Shown: positions 1-6,913 of the stretch, piece after piece
Layout of the letters: each line of letters starts with the position of its first letter
Numbering within the stretch: position 1 is the first letter of the stretch
Assembly: GCA_934098555.1 (NCBI GenBank)
Contig: CAKOOQ010000033.1
Coordinates: 1-9,205 of the forward strand
DNA: 9,205 bases
Direction: 5' to 3'
Source of the DNA: an uncultured Bacilli bacterium
Lineage (GTDB): Bacteria > Bacillota_I > Bacilli_A > RF39 > UBA660
The notes under the pieces: model-generated
The model's database searches: none
Seen by the model: only the letters and a program-made list of their open reading frames with translations
What the model was told of the DNA's origin: nothing
Program-made: the position numbers and the translations under genes

Positions 1-1232
1 TGCCAAAAATATCCCGCAAATTTAACATAATTATTATTTACATACCCCCGATAATAATAGCTCGTGCCATCACCATCTTCTATACTGTAAAGACCTTTAT
101 CTGATTTATCACTTTCATTTTCTTTTTGATTAATTTTTAAAGCTTGCAAAGTAAATTTTTGTGCTCTATATTTATTTCCCGTTGTTCCTACATACTCATC
201 ATCTTTTTTGGTAGCCGAAGATATTTCATAAATATCAGAACAACCAGAAGTGGTGTGAGATATGTTCACAATATCATCTATACTTGTGGTATAATAACTC
301 CGACAATAATAATATTTGTCACTTCCATTATAATTTAGCGTGGTTGGATCTAATAACGACGTGTTCGTTAAAGAAAAACTACCATGTTCTGAATCAAACT
401 TATAACCCGTTCCTAATGTAATTAAAACATTATCATTGGTTAAATTTTTAAACTTTTCATCCGTATCTTTTAAAGCTACTAAGTCAGGATGGGGCATCGT
501 CGTAGTTACGGATGTTAAAGATTGACTTTTATTTTCACTCCATATAATTATAGGGGCTGTTTTACTAAAATCTGGCGTTTGTTTGGAGGCAATTTTTTGT
601 TTCGATATTTCAGGGGTTGTTTGATATTCGTTAGCTAATATAGCATCCGCCAAAGTGCTGTACCCCGCTTCTACTGGACTGTATGAACTTGGCGAAGCAA
701 TAACCACAATTTTAGATTGAAAAACTTTATTCATAGCGTCAACGTCACTAGGTGTCACATCCTCACTCATCCATAGTCTTAGTGCATAATCTATGGTATC
801 ACCAGAACCTAAAGAACCTTTGGCTAAAACTTTGGAGGATATCGACCCATCCCTAGTGGTTTTAGCCTCTTCTAAAGAAGCCAATTTTGTAATTCTTTCA
901 TTGTTTAATAAAGAACTAATATATTTGATAGGCAGAGTGCTGCCTTCTAATACTTCTAAATTAACGGTATAACTGGCAAATAAATCACAAGTATTTGTTA
1001 TAGAAAAAGAATAAGGTGTAAGTTTCTTTCCTTCTTCATTTAATATTGGATAAGCATTGGTAAGATTTATAGCATTCTTTTCATTTTCTAAAGATAAACT
1101 AAGACAACTTCCTGTTATTCTATTAACTTTCTTTTGACTCAAGGTGACATGCCAATAGGCATAAGAAATGCCTATAACACTAAGTATCAATATCAGGACA
1201 AAAAAAGAAAGAATTATTTTTTTCTTTTTCAT
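1..1232 (-). CDS. Secreted/surface protein with SipW-type signal segment (partial, C-terminus off window)
   Basis: An uninterrupted frame of 410 codons runs from an ATG at 1232-1230 to the left edge. GGAGG (1245-1241) sits 8 nt upstream of the ATG. The N-terminus has four lysines, a hydrophobic stretch to about residue 25 and then SYAYW, like the signal/anchor segments of TasA/camelysin-type substrates of the signal peptidase SipW. Residues about 60-95 (AYPILNEEG, then ITNTC and a beta-rich stretch) and the last visible residues (GDGTSYYYRGYVNNNYVKF, then AGYFW) match a family of uncharacterised extracellular proteins I know from RF39-like gut Firmicutes, in which this C-terminal block normally continues WRI.... 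The middle is Ser/Thr/Asp-rich with few cysteines, as expected for an extracellular beta-sandwich protein. Function is unknown; adhesion or matrix roles are only inference. It is monocistronic at its 5' end, with its own promoter after the rpoZ terminator. Confidence 0.85.
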   Translation of the reverse strand, partial: MKKKKIILSFFVLILILSVIGISYAYWHVTLSQKKVNRITGSCLSLSLENEKNAINLTNAYPILNEEGKKLTPYSFSITNTCDLFASYTVNLEVLEGSTLPIKYISSLLNNERITKLASLEEAKTTRDGSISSKVLAKGSLGSGDTIDYALRLWMSEDVTPSDVDAMNKVFQSKIVVIASPSSYSPVEAGYSTLADAILANEYQTTPEISKQKIASKQTPDFSKTAPIIIWSENKSQSLTSVTTTMPHPDLVALKDTDEKFKNLTNDNVLITLGTGYKFDSEHGSFSLTNTSLLDPTTLNYNGSDKYYYCRSYYTTSIDDIVNISHTTSGCSDIYEISSATKKDDEYVGTTGNKYRAQKFTLQALKINQKENESDKSDKGLYSIEDGDGTSYYYRGYVNNNYVKFAGYFW

Positions 1233-1281
1233 ATAAAATGCCTCCTTTTATCTTTGTCATAGACTCATCCATCTTAATAAG

Positions 1282-1290
1282 ATTATAACA
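1282..1290 (-). promoter_or_regulatory. Extended -10 promoter of the surface-protein gene
   Basis: On the minus strand TGTTATAAT is a perfect extended -10 (TGnTATAAT), 50 nt upstream of the start codon. There is no good -35 at 17 bp; a TTGAAT lies 21 bp upstream. The leader would be about 43 nt and contains the GGAGG ribosome binding site. Confidence 0.6.
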
Positions 1291-1378
1291 CAAAGATTAA
1301 AGAAATCGATTCAAGTTTTGGTATTTTTTTTGAATTTTAACGATAAATATAGACATTTTTCAAATTTTCTATTTTTAT

Positions 1379-1429
1379 AAAAAAAGAACTTATTACTTCG
1401 TGTCATTGTGATTAATCACGGTAATAAGT
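1379..1429 (-). terminator. rpoZ terminator overlapping the end of its coding sequence
   Basis: Minus-strand transcripts form ACTTATTAC / GTAATAAGT, a perfect 9-bp stem (arms 1421-1429 and 1388-1396), followed by seven U (1385-1379). The 24-nt loop contains a second perfect palindrome, GTGATTAATCAC (1408-1419). The stop codon TAA (1395-1393) is inside the descending arm, so translation to the stop would compete with folding. The stem is A/T-rich, hence moderate confidence. Confidence 0.6.
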
Positions 1430-1605
1430 CCTTTATCCAACTCCTCAAGTGCTCTACCAATTGTTCTTTTGTTAACATATTCATTTTCAGCCATTTGATA
1501 ATGATTATTTTCTAGCATTTGTTTACTCCGAATAGAAGCCACATGAACAAGTTTGTATTTTGAATCAACAATGGTAAGCAATTTATCAATGGATGGATAC
1601 AACAT
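1393..1605 (-). CDS. rpoZ: DNA-directed RNA polymerase omega subunit
   Basis: The protein is 70 residues from the ATG at 1605. It begins MLYPSIDKLL and continues with DSKYKLVHVASIRSKQM, and later has RTIGRALEELDKG, the standard omega layout (PSID...DSKY.LV..A..RA.......ALEE...G). Omega binds the beta' C-terminus and helps assemble and stabilise RNA polymerase. A GTG at 1614 would add MIF. I prefer the ATG because MLYPSID is the usual family start, because AAAGGA (1621-1616) is 10 nt before the ATG but only 1 nt before the GTG, and because the predicted transcription start near 1623 leaves the upstream GGAG (1626-1623) largely outside the mRNA. In Bacillus rpoZ lies between gmk and coaBC/priA; here it is a single gene with its own promoter and terminator, downstream of the DUF2779 nuclease. 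Confidence 0.93.
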   Translation of the reverse strand: MLYPSIDKLLTIVDSKYKLVHVASIRSKQMLENNHYQMAENEYVNKRTIGRALEELDKGLITVINHNDTK

Positions 1606-1629
1606 AAAAATCACGTCCTTTACTCCTAT

Positions 1630-1659
1630 ATAATACTAAAAAAATCAAAAAATAGTCAA
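1630..1659 (-). promoter_or_regulatory. rpoZ promoter
   Basis: TTGACT (-35, 1659-1654), an 18-bp T-rich spacer and TATTAT (-10, 1635-1630) lie on the minus strand directly upstream of rpoZ. Transcription would start near 1623, giving a leader of roughly 17-19 nt with AAAGGA as the ribosome binding site. Confidence 0.6.
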
Positions 1660-1682
1660 AAAACTTTAAATTATTGACATTT
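1637..1682 (-). terminator. Possible weak terminator after the DUF2779 gene, overlapping the rpoZ -35
   Basis: On the minus strand AAAT-GTCAA (1682-1674) can pair with TTGAC-(T)-ATTT (1659-1650), nine pairs with one bulge, and the sequence after it is very U-rich. The right arm is also the rpoZ -35. The stem is weak, so partial read-through into rpoZ is likely. Confidence 0.3.
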
Positions 1683-3519
1683 ACTTTACAAGATGACGTA
1701 AGGCATTTAAGATTTCGACCATGGCCCAAGTGTCTTGACGACAATAAATTCTTAAAGCTTCTTGCTGTTTTAATAACTCTTCTTTAGAAAAATTCTGATA
1801 ATTAGCATAAACGACAATGGCCTCGGTACCATTATGAACCTCTAAACTATCATAAGATAGCGAAGAAAAAACAGGTAGTGTTTTTTTTATGGAAAAGGAG
1901 CCACTTAAACGTTCATCATAAAAATTAAAGGTCTCTAAATCTTTATCCTTAAAACCTAATTTTTGATAGAGTTCTTTATTATTGTTTACAAGCCAAAGTA
2001 AATCAAAACCCCGATTATAAATTTTTAATAAAGGTTCTTTATATTTGGGAAACATAAAAGCAAGTTCTCTAATTCTCCCCTTTTCAAAAGAAACATTTTG
2101 GGCAAACAAAGTTCCTTTGTCAGGATTTACATATTTTAAAAGCGCTTTTATTAAATTTTCTCTTTCATCATTCATTGTTTGAGCTAAAAAAACAATATTA
2201 TCTTTTTCTAAGTCACATTCTCCTGGAGCCACTTCAATATGCAAACTGAATTCAAAAGGACTTTGAATATAAGGAAATTCCCCTTTAAACCGAGGTAATG
2301 GACAAGGAAACGTTTCAAAATCCAAGTGATAGATAGGATATTCTAAAGAAGCAAGTGCCTTACTTATTTTTTCTTTATTTACATAACTTTTATGATTTTC
2401 CAAACACTCCCGTTGAAGCAAATGATTCGTACTTTTTAGCCATTCTTTCGGAATATCTTCCATTTTTAAATAGCCTTCATTAATGAGTTCTAATCCTTTT
2501 ATTCTTTTTTTATCAACTAAAAAACCAAACCCATTGTTCACATAATTTAGACTGCTATTTTTCTTAGGTATTTTAAGACCACATACGGTTTTAAAATATT
2601 TACATTCGCCTTGTTCTTTATAACCACAATAATTTCCTAAAGGGCATAAAGGGTCTTCTTTAATGTTGAGTCTTTCTTCTAATGCTAACATATCTTCTTT
2701 AATTTTTTCTTGATATTCTTTGGTGATTTCATCCCCAGAAATAAAAGTAATCAGCTCTTCTTCCTTTATCTTATGATAGTATGGTTTACCATCCTTTAAT
2801 GTACCATCAAAAACATAATAAGGATTTAAAACAGCCAAATAATAATGAACAGGCTTTTTTAAAGAACATCTTTCGATAATATAACGTTGAAAAGCTAAAT
2901 CGTAAAAGTATTTTCCTAGTTTAAAACGTTCAAAAAGTTTAGTTCTTTCTTTTAAATATTTTTCTTTAGGCATCTCTTCTTCCAAAAAATAGTCTATCTC
3001 CCCTTTTAAATAATAGACGTTGTCTTTCTTGGTAAAAATAGAATATTTTTCTTTTTTGGGATAACCTGCTTCCAAACTTATGTATTTTCTTGCGGTCGTT
3101 GCTTTTACTTCCACGATGTTAATCTCTTCTTTATTTTCATTATAGATATCCACATAGCATAAATATTTGGCTTTTTCACTATCAAAATGAAATTCTTTTT
3201 GATCTTGAGTATTTAAAGCATAATGGCTTTCGCCTTTAAAATACTCCGTAAAAATACGACCCGCTTCTAACTCAACTTGTTTGTAATATGGGAGCATAGC
3301 CATAAGTTGTTGATTTATTTTTTCTGTTTTATCAACAAAGATATCCTCCGAAGTATCAAGCATCGCCTCTAAAAGTTCTTTTAAATTGTTCTTTTCTTCC
3401 TTTTCTTTATATTCTTCATAAGACATATCTTTTTTTAAAGCACTGGCTTTTAGATTTTCTAAAAACACATAACGAGGACAACGACTAAATTCTATAAAAT
3501 CTGTTTTCGTAATAGCCAT
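1681..3519 (-). CDS. DUF2779 protein: Cas4/RecB-like Fe-S nuclease fused to a DEDD exonuclease domain
   Basis: The protein has 612 residues. The N-terminal half looks like a RecB/Cas4-type PD-(D/E)XK nuclease: SRCPRYVFL with C14 at the start, D124 in the CYVDIY strand, and IVEVKATT with E137 and K139 as the metal-binding E-x-K. Then comes a cysteine group, C292, C298, C306 and C313, that with C14 could hold a 4Fe-4S cluster. The C-terminal half carries the DUF2779 hallmark HLDFET (D400, E402) and PYIQSPFEFSLH, then D506 and YCRQD (Y592, D596), consistent with a DnaQ-like DEDDy 3'-5' exonuclease fold. The family is related to predicted RecB-family nucleases of unknown role; DNA processing is inferred. 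Its ATG overlaps the stop of the pilin-like gene (TAATG) and has no clear ribosome binding site, so translation is probably coupled. It is the last gene of the tmk operon. Confidence 0.85.
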   Translation of the reverse strand: MAITKTDFIEFSRCPRYVFLENLKASALKKDMSYEEYKEKEEKNNLKELLEAMLDTSEDIFVDKTEKINQQLMAMLPYYKQVELEAGRIFTEYFKGESHYALNTQDQKEFHFDSEKAKYLCYVDIYNENKEEINIVEVKATTARKYISLEAGYPKKEKYSIFTKKDNVYYLKGEIDYFLEEEMPKEKYLKERTKLFERFKLGKYFYDLAFQRYIIERCSLKKPVHYYLAVLNPYYVFDGTLKDGKPYYHKIKEEELITFISGDEITKEYQEKIKEDMLALEERLNIKEDPLCPLGNYCGYKEQGECKYFKTVCGLKIPKKNSSLNYVNNGFGFLVDKKRIKGLELINEGYLKMEDIPKEWLKSTNHLLQRECLENHKSYVNKEKISKALASLEYPIYHLDFETFPCPLPRFKGEFPYIQSPFEFSLHIEVAPGECDLEKDNIVFLAQTMNDERENLIKALLKYVNPDKGTLFAQNVSFEKGRIRELAFMFPKYKEPLLKIYNRGFDLLWLVNNNKELYQKLGFKDKDLETFNFYDERLSGSFSIKKTLPVFSSLSYDSLEVHNGTEAIVVYANYQNFSKEELLKQQEALRIYCRQDTWAMVEILNALRHLVK

Positions 3520-3854
3520 TATTTAATCATTTCAACCTGAAAAGAACCATCACTTTGTTTTGTCGCTTTAAATTTGACATTGGCATATTCTTTAATATCA
3601 CGGTTTAAAATATGACTACTGATTAAATCGGTTCCATAAAAATAAGTCTCATCCTCTTGGAAAGTATCCGCATTTTTTTTAACATATAAATCAGCCGCAT
3701 ATAAAAGATTATTTTCTTGAACTTCTAAAATTTCTTCTTGCTTTTGAGCATCTTCTAAAGCATAACTTATTTTAGTAATTCCAAAAGCAAAAATAATTCC
3801 TAATAAGGCAAATAATATAATAAGTTCTTTAACAGCAAAACCATTTTTTTTCAT
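3519..3854 (-). CDS. Type IV pilin-like (pseudopilin-like) small membrane protein
   Basis: The protein is 111 residues from the ATG at 3854. The N-terminus MKKNGFAVKELIILFALLG has a short basic leader, Gly5 before Phe6, and a Glu at +5 of the mature chain (E10), followed by about 20 hydrophobic residues. That is the prepilin-peptidase/N-methylation motif of type IV pilins and type II secretion or competence pseudopilins. A charged helix (about 31-60, YALEDAQKQEEILEVQENN) and a short beta-like tail follow; there are no cysteines. An ATG nine bases upstream (3863) overlaps the ribosome binding site AAAGGA, which stands 7 nt before the ATG at 3854, so the shorter start is right. It sits 15 nt after tmk and overlaps the DUF2779 nuclease gene by one base. 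No prepilin peptidase, ATPase or platform gene is in the window. A role in DNA uptake is possible; a general signal-anchored protein is the alternative. Confidence 0.75.
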   Translation of the reverse strand: MKKNGFAVKELIILFALLGIIFAFGITKISYALEDAQKQEEILEVQENNLLYAADLYVKKNADTFQEDETYFYGTDLISSHILNRDIKEYANVKFKATKQSDGSFQVEMIK

Positions 3855-3869
3855 TTTTGTCATCCTTTC

Positions 3870-4538
3870 TTATTTTAAAACTTTTTCTACCTCTTTATAG
3901 ATTTCTTCATGAATCTCAACAATACTTTTCATTTCCTCTTTTTGATAACATTTAATCTTTGTCCAAGAGGAAAAATCAGCAAGGAATAAAGCACTTTCAT
4001 AAACTTCTTTTAAGAAGGCTTCATTTTTTTCATGAATATCTTCTTCTTGATGTCCGTTTCTTTCTTGGCGCATTTTTTTCACTAAGTCAAAGGGAGCCTC
4101 TAAAAATAAAACCATGTCGGGTCTAGGAAGCCCTAATTTTTCGTATTCAAAATCTTCAATATTTTTAATAAATTGTTTTTTTAAATGAGCATCTTTAAAA
4201 GAAGCTGATTGATAAATCAAACTTGAGGTCGTATAACGATCTAAAAGAATGATATCGCCTTTTAAATACGCTTCTTTTAATTTTTCTTGCCACGTTATCA
4301 TTCTATCGTAAGCATATAAATTATTAATAAAATAAGGCGACAAAGAATCTATTTTACCATACTCACCTTTTAAATATTTGGTAACACCTAATCCCTGATA
4401 AAGGTCATAGGAAGGAAAATGGTGACAGATAACTTTCTTACCTTCCTTTAAAAGTCTTTCTTTCAATAGTTCAAATTGAGTACTTTTGCCAATACCATCA
4501 CAAGCCCCTTCAATAACAATGAGTTTTCCTTTAGCCAT
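3870..4538 (-). CDS. tmk: Thymidylate (dTMP) kinase
   Basis: From the ATG at 4538 the protein has 222 residues, near the usual 205-215. It phosphorylates dTMP to dTDP in the cytosol. Visible features are KLIVIEG then the P-loop GACDGIGKST (11-20), FPSYD (41-45), YAYDRM (75-80), the LLDRYTTSS motif with D100-R101-Y102, PRPDMVLFLEAP (138-149) and a lid-like MRQERNGHQEED segment with R157 and R160. The P-loop has one residue more than the usual G-x-D-G-x-G-K. An in-frame ATG at 4565 would add nine residues, but it has no ribosome binding site and overlaps the likely -10 element. The start at 4538 is preceded by GAAGTGA, a partial match to GGAGGTGA, at 5 nt. It is the first gene of the operon with the pilin-like and DUF2779 genes, unlike Bacillus where tmk is near holB. 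Confidence 0.88.
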   Translation of the reverse strand: MAKGKLIVIEGACDGIGKSTQFELLKERLLKEGKKVICHHFPSYDLYQGLGVTKYLKGEYGKIDSLSPYFINNLYAYDRMITWQEKLKEAYLKGDIILLDRYTTSSLIYQSASFKDAHLKKQFIKNIEDFEYEKLGLPRPDMVLFLEAPFDLVKKMRQERNGHQEEDIHEKNEAFLKEVYESALFLADFSSWTKIKCYQKEEMKSIVEIHEEIYKEVEKVLK

Positions 4539-4563
4539 TTTATTCACTTCATTTCTTGACATC

Positions 4564-4572
4564 ATTTTAGCA
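4564..4572 (-). promoter_or_regulatory. Probable extended -10 promoter of the tmk operon
   Basis: The minus strand reads TGCTAAAAT, a TGn extended -10 with TAAAAT. The element 17 bp upstream (TAGTAA) is a poor -35. Transcription would start near 4557, about 18 nt before the tmk ATG at 4538. A consensus TTGACA (4632-4627) and a TTTACA (4621-4616) lie further upstream but have no -10 at a normal distance. Confidence 0.4.
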
Positions 4573-4694
4573 AATTTAAAGATAAATTACTATAGAAACT
4601 TTAGAAAAAAGAAAATGTAAACAAATTGTCAACTTTACTTTCAAAAAAAGGAAATCACGGATTTTTTTTGAATATATAAGTAGGAGGTAAAATT

Positions 4695-6119
4695 ATGATT
4701 ATTAATAATATTCTTTTAGATGATGACCAATTAAAACCTATTTTAGAAAATCCAAAATATTCTTTAATTATCGCTGGGGCCGGATCTGGAAAAACTCTTA
4801 CCTTGCTAGGAAAAATAAAATACTTACTGGAAATCCAAAAATGTAAGCCCGAAGAAATTTTATGTCTTTCGTTTACGAATGAAACCGTTTTAGATTTAAA
4901 AGAAAAAATCAAGATAAATACAAAGAAAGAAATAGATGTTTTAACATTTCATAAGCTGGCTCTTAAAATACTTGGAGATAGAAAGATAAACATTTGTGCA
5001 GATAGTTTTTTATTCTTTATTGCTGAAGAGTTTTTTAAAAGTCTTTTTCTTTCTAATGACTATCTTCTAAAACTTTTGGGGAAGAATTTTTTCTTAAGAC
5101 CTTCTTTAAAAAAAGAAAAGGCTTTTCTTAATTCTAAAAACGGCAATTCGTTAAAAAAAAGTATGCTAACCTTTCTTAAGCTTTATAAAGCCAACCATTA
5201 TAATGATGAAGATTTTTTACAACTTATCAAAAGGAAAAAGCATCAAAACTTTTTAATTCTGACTTATGCCCTTTTTCTTTTATATGAAAGTGAAAAAAAA
5301 GCCCAAAATCTATATGATTTCGACGACTTAATTGAAGAAGCAATTTGCATTTTAAAGGCAAACGACTTACATCTACCTTATAAATATATTTTGATTGACG
5401 AATTTCAAGACACATCCCGCTTACGTTTCGATTTAATTTTAGAAATCATTAAACAAACAGAAGCTTCTTTGTGTGTCATCGGTGATGATTACCAATCTAT
5501 CTATCGTTTTTCAGGATGTGATTTAAGTCTTTTTTTAAACTTTACGGAAATATTTAAGGAAGCCAAAATATATAAGCTATTAAAGACTTACCGTAATAGT
5601 AAGCAACTCATTCATGTTGCTGGCTCTTTTATCATGCAAAATCCTTACCAAATTAAAAAAGAGTTAACCAGTCCCAAAAGTCTTTCTAAACCTATTGTTA
5701 TTGTTTATTATGAAAAAAAAGACAACGTATTAAACGAACTATTAAAAAGGGTTGATGCCACCTCCCTACTTGTTTTAGGGCGTAATGAGAAAGACTTAAA
5801 AGACTACCCGTATGATAAAAAATACCATTTTAAATATTTGACGGTTCATAAAGCAAAAGGCCTGGAAGCTCAAAATGTCATTGTATTAAATCTGGAAGAT
5901 AAAACATATGGTTTTCCTAATCAATTAAAAAATGAGAATGTCTTTTCTTTAATAAGCCCACCAGCAAAATTTCCTTTTGATGAAGAAAGAAGACTTTTTT
6001 ACGTTGCTTTAACAAGAACAAAAAATAAAGTTTATTTATTAGTAAATAAAAAAAGACCCTCTTTATTTATAAGAGAAATCCATAGATACAAAAACGATAT
6101 AGAAATAATGCGAATCTAA
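4695..6119 (+). CDS. Compact UvrD/Rep-like superfamily I DNA helicase
   Basis: The protein has 474 residues, with AGGAGG (4682-4687) 7 nt before the ATG. It is an ATP-dependent 3'-5' helicase by motif: Q-motif DDDQ (9-12), Walker A AGAGSGKT (27-34), Ia LSFTNE (58-63), Ib LTFHKLA (83-89), YDFDDLI (207-213), Walker B DEFQD (235-239), III GDDYQSIYRF (263-272), IV TYRNS (298-302), V TVHKAKGLE (383-391) and VI EERRLFYVALTRTK (430-443). All catalytic residues seem present. It is much shorter than PcrA/UvrD (over 700 residues): only about 80 residues separate motifs IV and V, where UvrD carries its 2B domain, and the protein ends soon after motif VI. It is divergent from tmk, and its stop is 2 bp from the stop of the convergent gene. 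No clear promoter was found in the 156-bp divergent gap. It is probably a second UvrD-like repair or recombination helicase, not PcrA itself. Confidence 0.9.
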   Translation: MIINNILLDDDQLKPILENPKYSLIIAGAGSGKTLTLLGKIKYLLEIQKCKPEEILCLSFTNETVLDLKEKIKINTKKEIDVLTFHKLALKILGDRKINICADSFLFFIAEEFFKSLFLSNDYLLKLLGKNFFLRPSLKKEKAFLNSKNGNSLKKSMLTFLKLYKANHYNDEDFLQLIKRKKHQNFLILTYALFLLYESEKKAQNLYDFDDLIEEAICILKANDLHLPYKYILIDEFQDTSRLRFDLILEIIKQTEASLCVIGDDYQSIYRFSGCDLSLFLNFTEIFKEAKIYKLLKTYRNSKQLIHVAGSFIMQNPYQIKKELTSPKSLSKPIVIVYYEKKDNVLNELLKRVDATSLLVLGRNEKDLKDYPYDKKYHFKYLTVHKAKGLEAQNVIVLNLEDKTYGFPNQLKNENVFSLISPPAKFPFDEERRLFYVALTRTKNKVYLLVNKKRPSLFIREIHRYKNDIEIMRI

Positions 6120-6121
6120 AT

Positions 6122-6838
6122 TTAACAGCCTTCATCACAAAGACCTATTAATGTTTTTTCAATGAGATTTTCATAAGTGGCTACTAATTTATTTTCTTCT
6201 TCTTTAGATAAATCATCGATAGTATCTTCCTCATTACTTTCATAAAAATCGACAATATCACCATTTAAAACAGCTACCACCGTTGGAGCATAAAGTCTTT
6301 TTTCACCCGTGTTAATTGAAGTATCTTCATCACTTTTTAAAAGATAATCGGCTAAATAGTCATCTAATATTTTTAATAGTTTATAATAGTTACTATTTCC
6401 TTCCTTTTCTGTGACAATCTTATTATTTTCATCCAAGGCCAAGACATCCCGAATATTTTCAATATCAACATAATAAATCGCCTCGATATTTTTATTTTGA
6501 CTTGCCCTATCTAAAGCTTTTATTATTCTTCGACAGCCCAAAGAAGATTTAAAGCCAAAATAAATCACACCCGATTTACTTTCCAATATTTTAAGAATTT
6601 CTTCTTCATTTTTGTAAACAAATTTATTAGTATCGCTAATTTGGACACTTGGATAAACGTCATTTGTCTTATCATTTATTTTTCCATTTAAGCTTTCATA
6701 TTCGGTTTTAAATTTTATAGCATCCGTGACAGTATCTAAAATCGTTTCTTCTTTTTTAAAGGCAAAGAACCCTGTAATAACAAAAAGCAAGACAACGACA
6801 GTTAACAACGAAATTAATATCATATTATCTTTTTGCAA
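6122..6838 (-). CDS. Membrane-anchored thioredoxin-fold protein with altered active site
   Basis: The protein has 238 residues with a TTG start at 6838, supported by AAGAAGGTG (6854-6846) 7 nt upstream; the next ATG (6823) is too far from it. Residues 6-27 form one hydrophobic N-terminal segment without an obvious cleavage site, so the rest is probably tethered outside the membrane. Residues 91-110, GVIYFGFKSSLGCRR, align by eye with the strand and active-site loop of thioredoxin-like proteins (YFGF..CPWCR). Further matches are IYYVDIENIRD, YYKLLKILDDYL and the cis-proline-like YAPTVVAVLNGDIV. The expected CxxC is SLGC: the first cysteine is Ser99 and only C102 remains. The chain ends in CDEGC (C234, C238). 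Redox function is therefore inferred from fold only. The gene stands alone, with a Spo0A-like box 50 bp upstream of its -10. Confidence 0.7.
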   Translation of the reverse strand: MQKDNMILISLLTVVVLLFVITGFFAFKKEETILDTVTDAIKFKTEYESLNGKINDKTNDVYPSVQISDTNKFVYKNEEEILKILESKSGVIYFGFKSSLGCRRIIKALDRASQNKNIEAIYYVDIENIRDVLALDENNKIVTEKEGNSNYYKLLKILDDYLADYLLKSDEDTSINTGEKRLYAPTVVAVLNGDIVDFYESNEEDTIDDLSKEEENKLVATYENLIEKTLIGLCDEGC

Positions 6839-6860
6839 AAAAACACACCTTCTTGAAATG

Positions 6861-6869
6861 ATTATATCA
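6861..6869 (-). promoter_or_regulatory. Extended -10 promoter of the thioredoxin-like gene
   Basis: The minus strand carries TGATATAAT, a perfect TGnTATAAT. The -35 position is a T-run with no match. Transcription would start near 6854, leaving a leader of about 15 nt that consists mostly of the ribosome binding site. Confidence 0.6.
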
Positions 6870-6913
6870 AAAAGACCTTAAGAAAAAAAGAAAAGATGAA
6901 AATTTTGACCTGT

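Noticed and set aside
144..338. Plus-strand open frame opposite the surface-protein gene
   Set aside because: It is antisense to a long continuous coding frame, has low-complexity composition and no ribosome binding site.
1681..3519. CRISPR-associated Cas4
   Set aside because: The Cas4-like half is fused to a DUF2779 exonuclease domain, and no repeats or other cas genes are in the window.
4616..4632. Consensus TTGACA and TTTACA on the minus strand as the tmk -35
   Set aside because: No -10 lies 16-19 bp downstream of either; the TGCTAAAAT nearer the gene explains the start codon better. An operator role was considered but has no support.
4646..4670. Hairpin-like AAATC-ACG-GATTT with flanking A and T runs in the tmk/helicase gap
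   Set aside because: Five pairs plus G-U and A-U pairs is too weak, and a terminator between divergent genes has no obvious purpose.
6529..6535. TTCGACA, an exact Spo0A-box match inside the thioredoxin-like gene
   Set aside because: It encodes the CRR of the active-site region within the coding sequence and lies far from any promoter; such matches are expected by chance.
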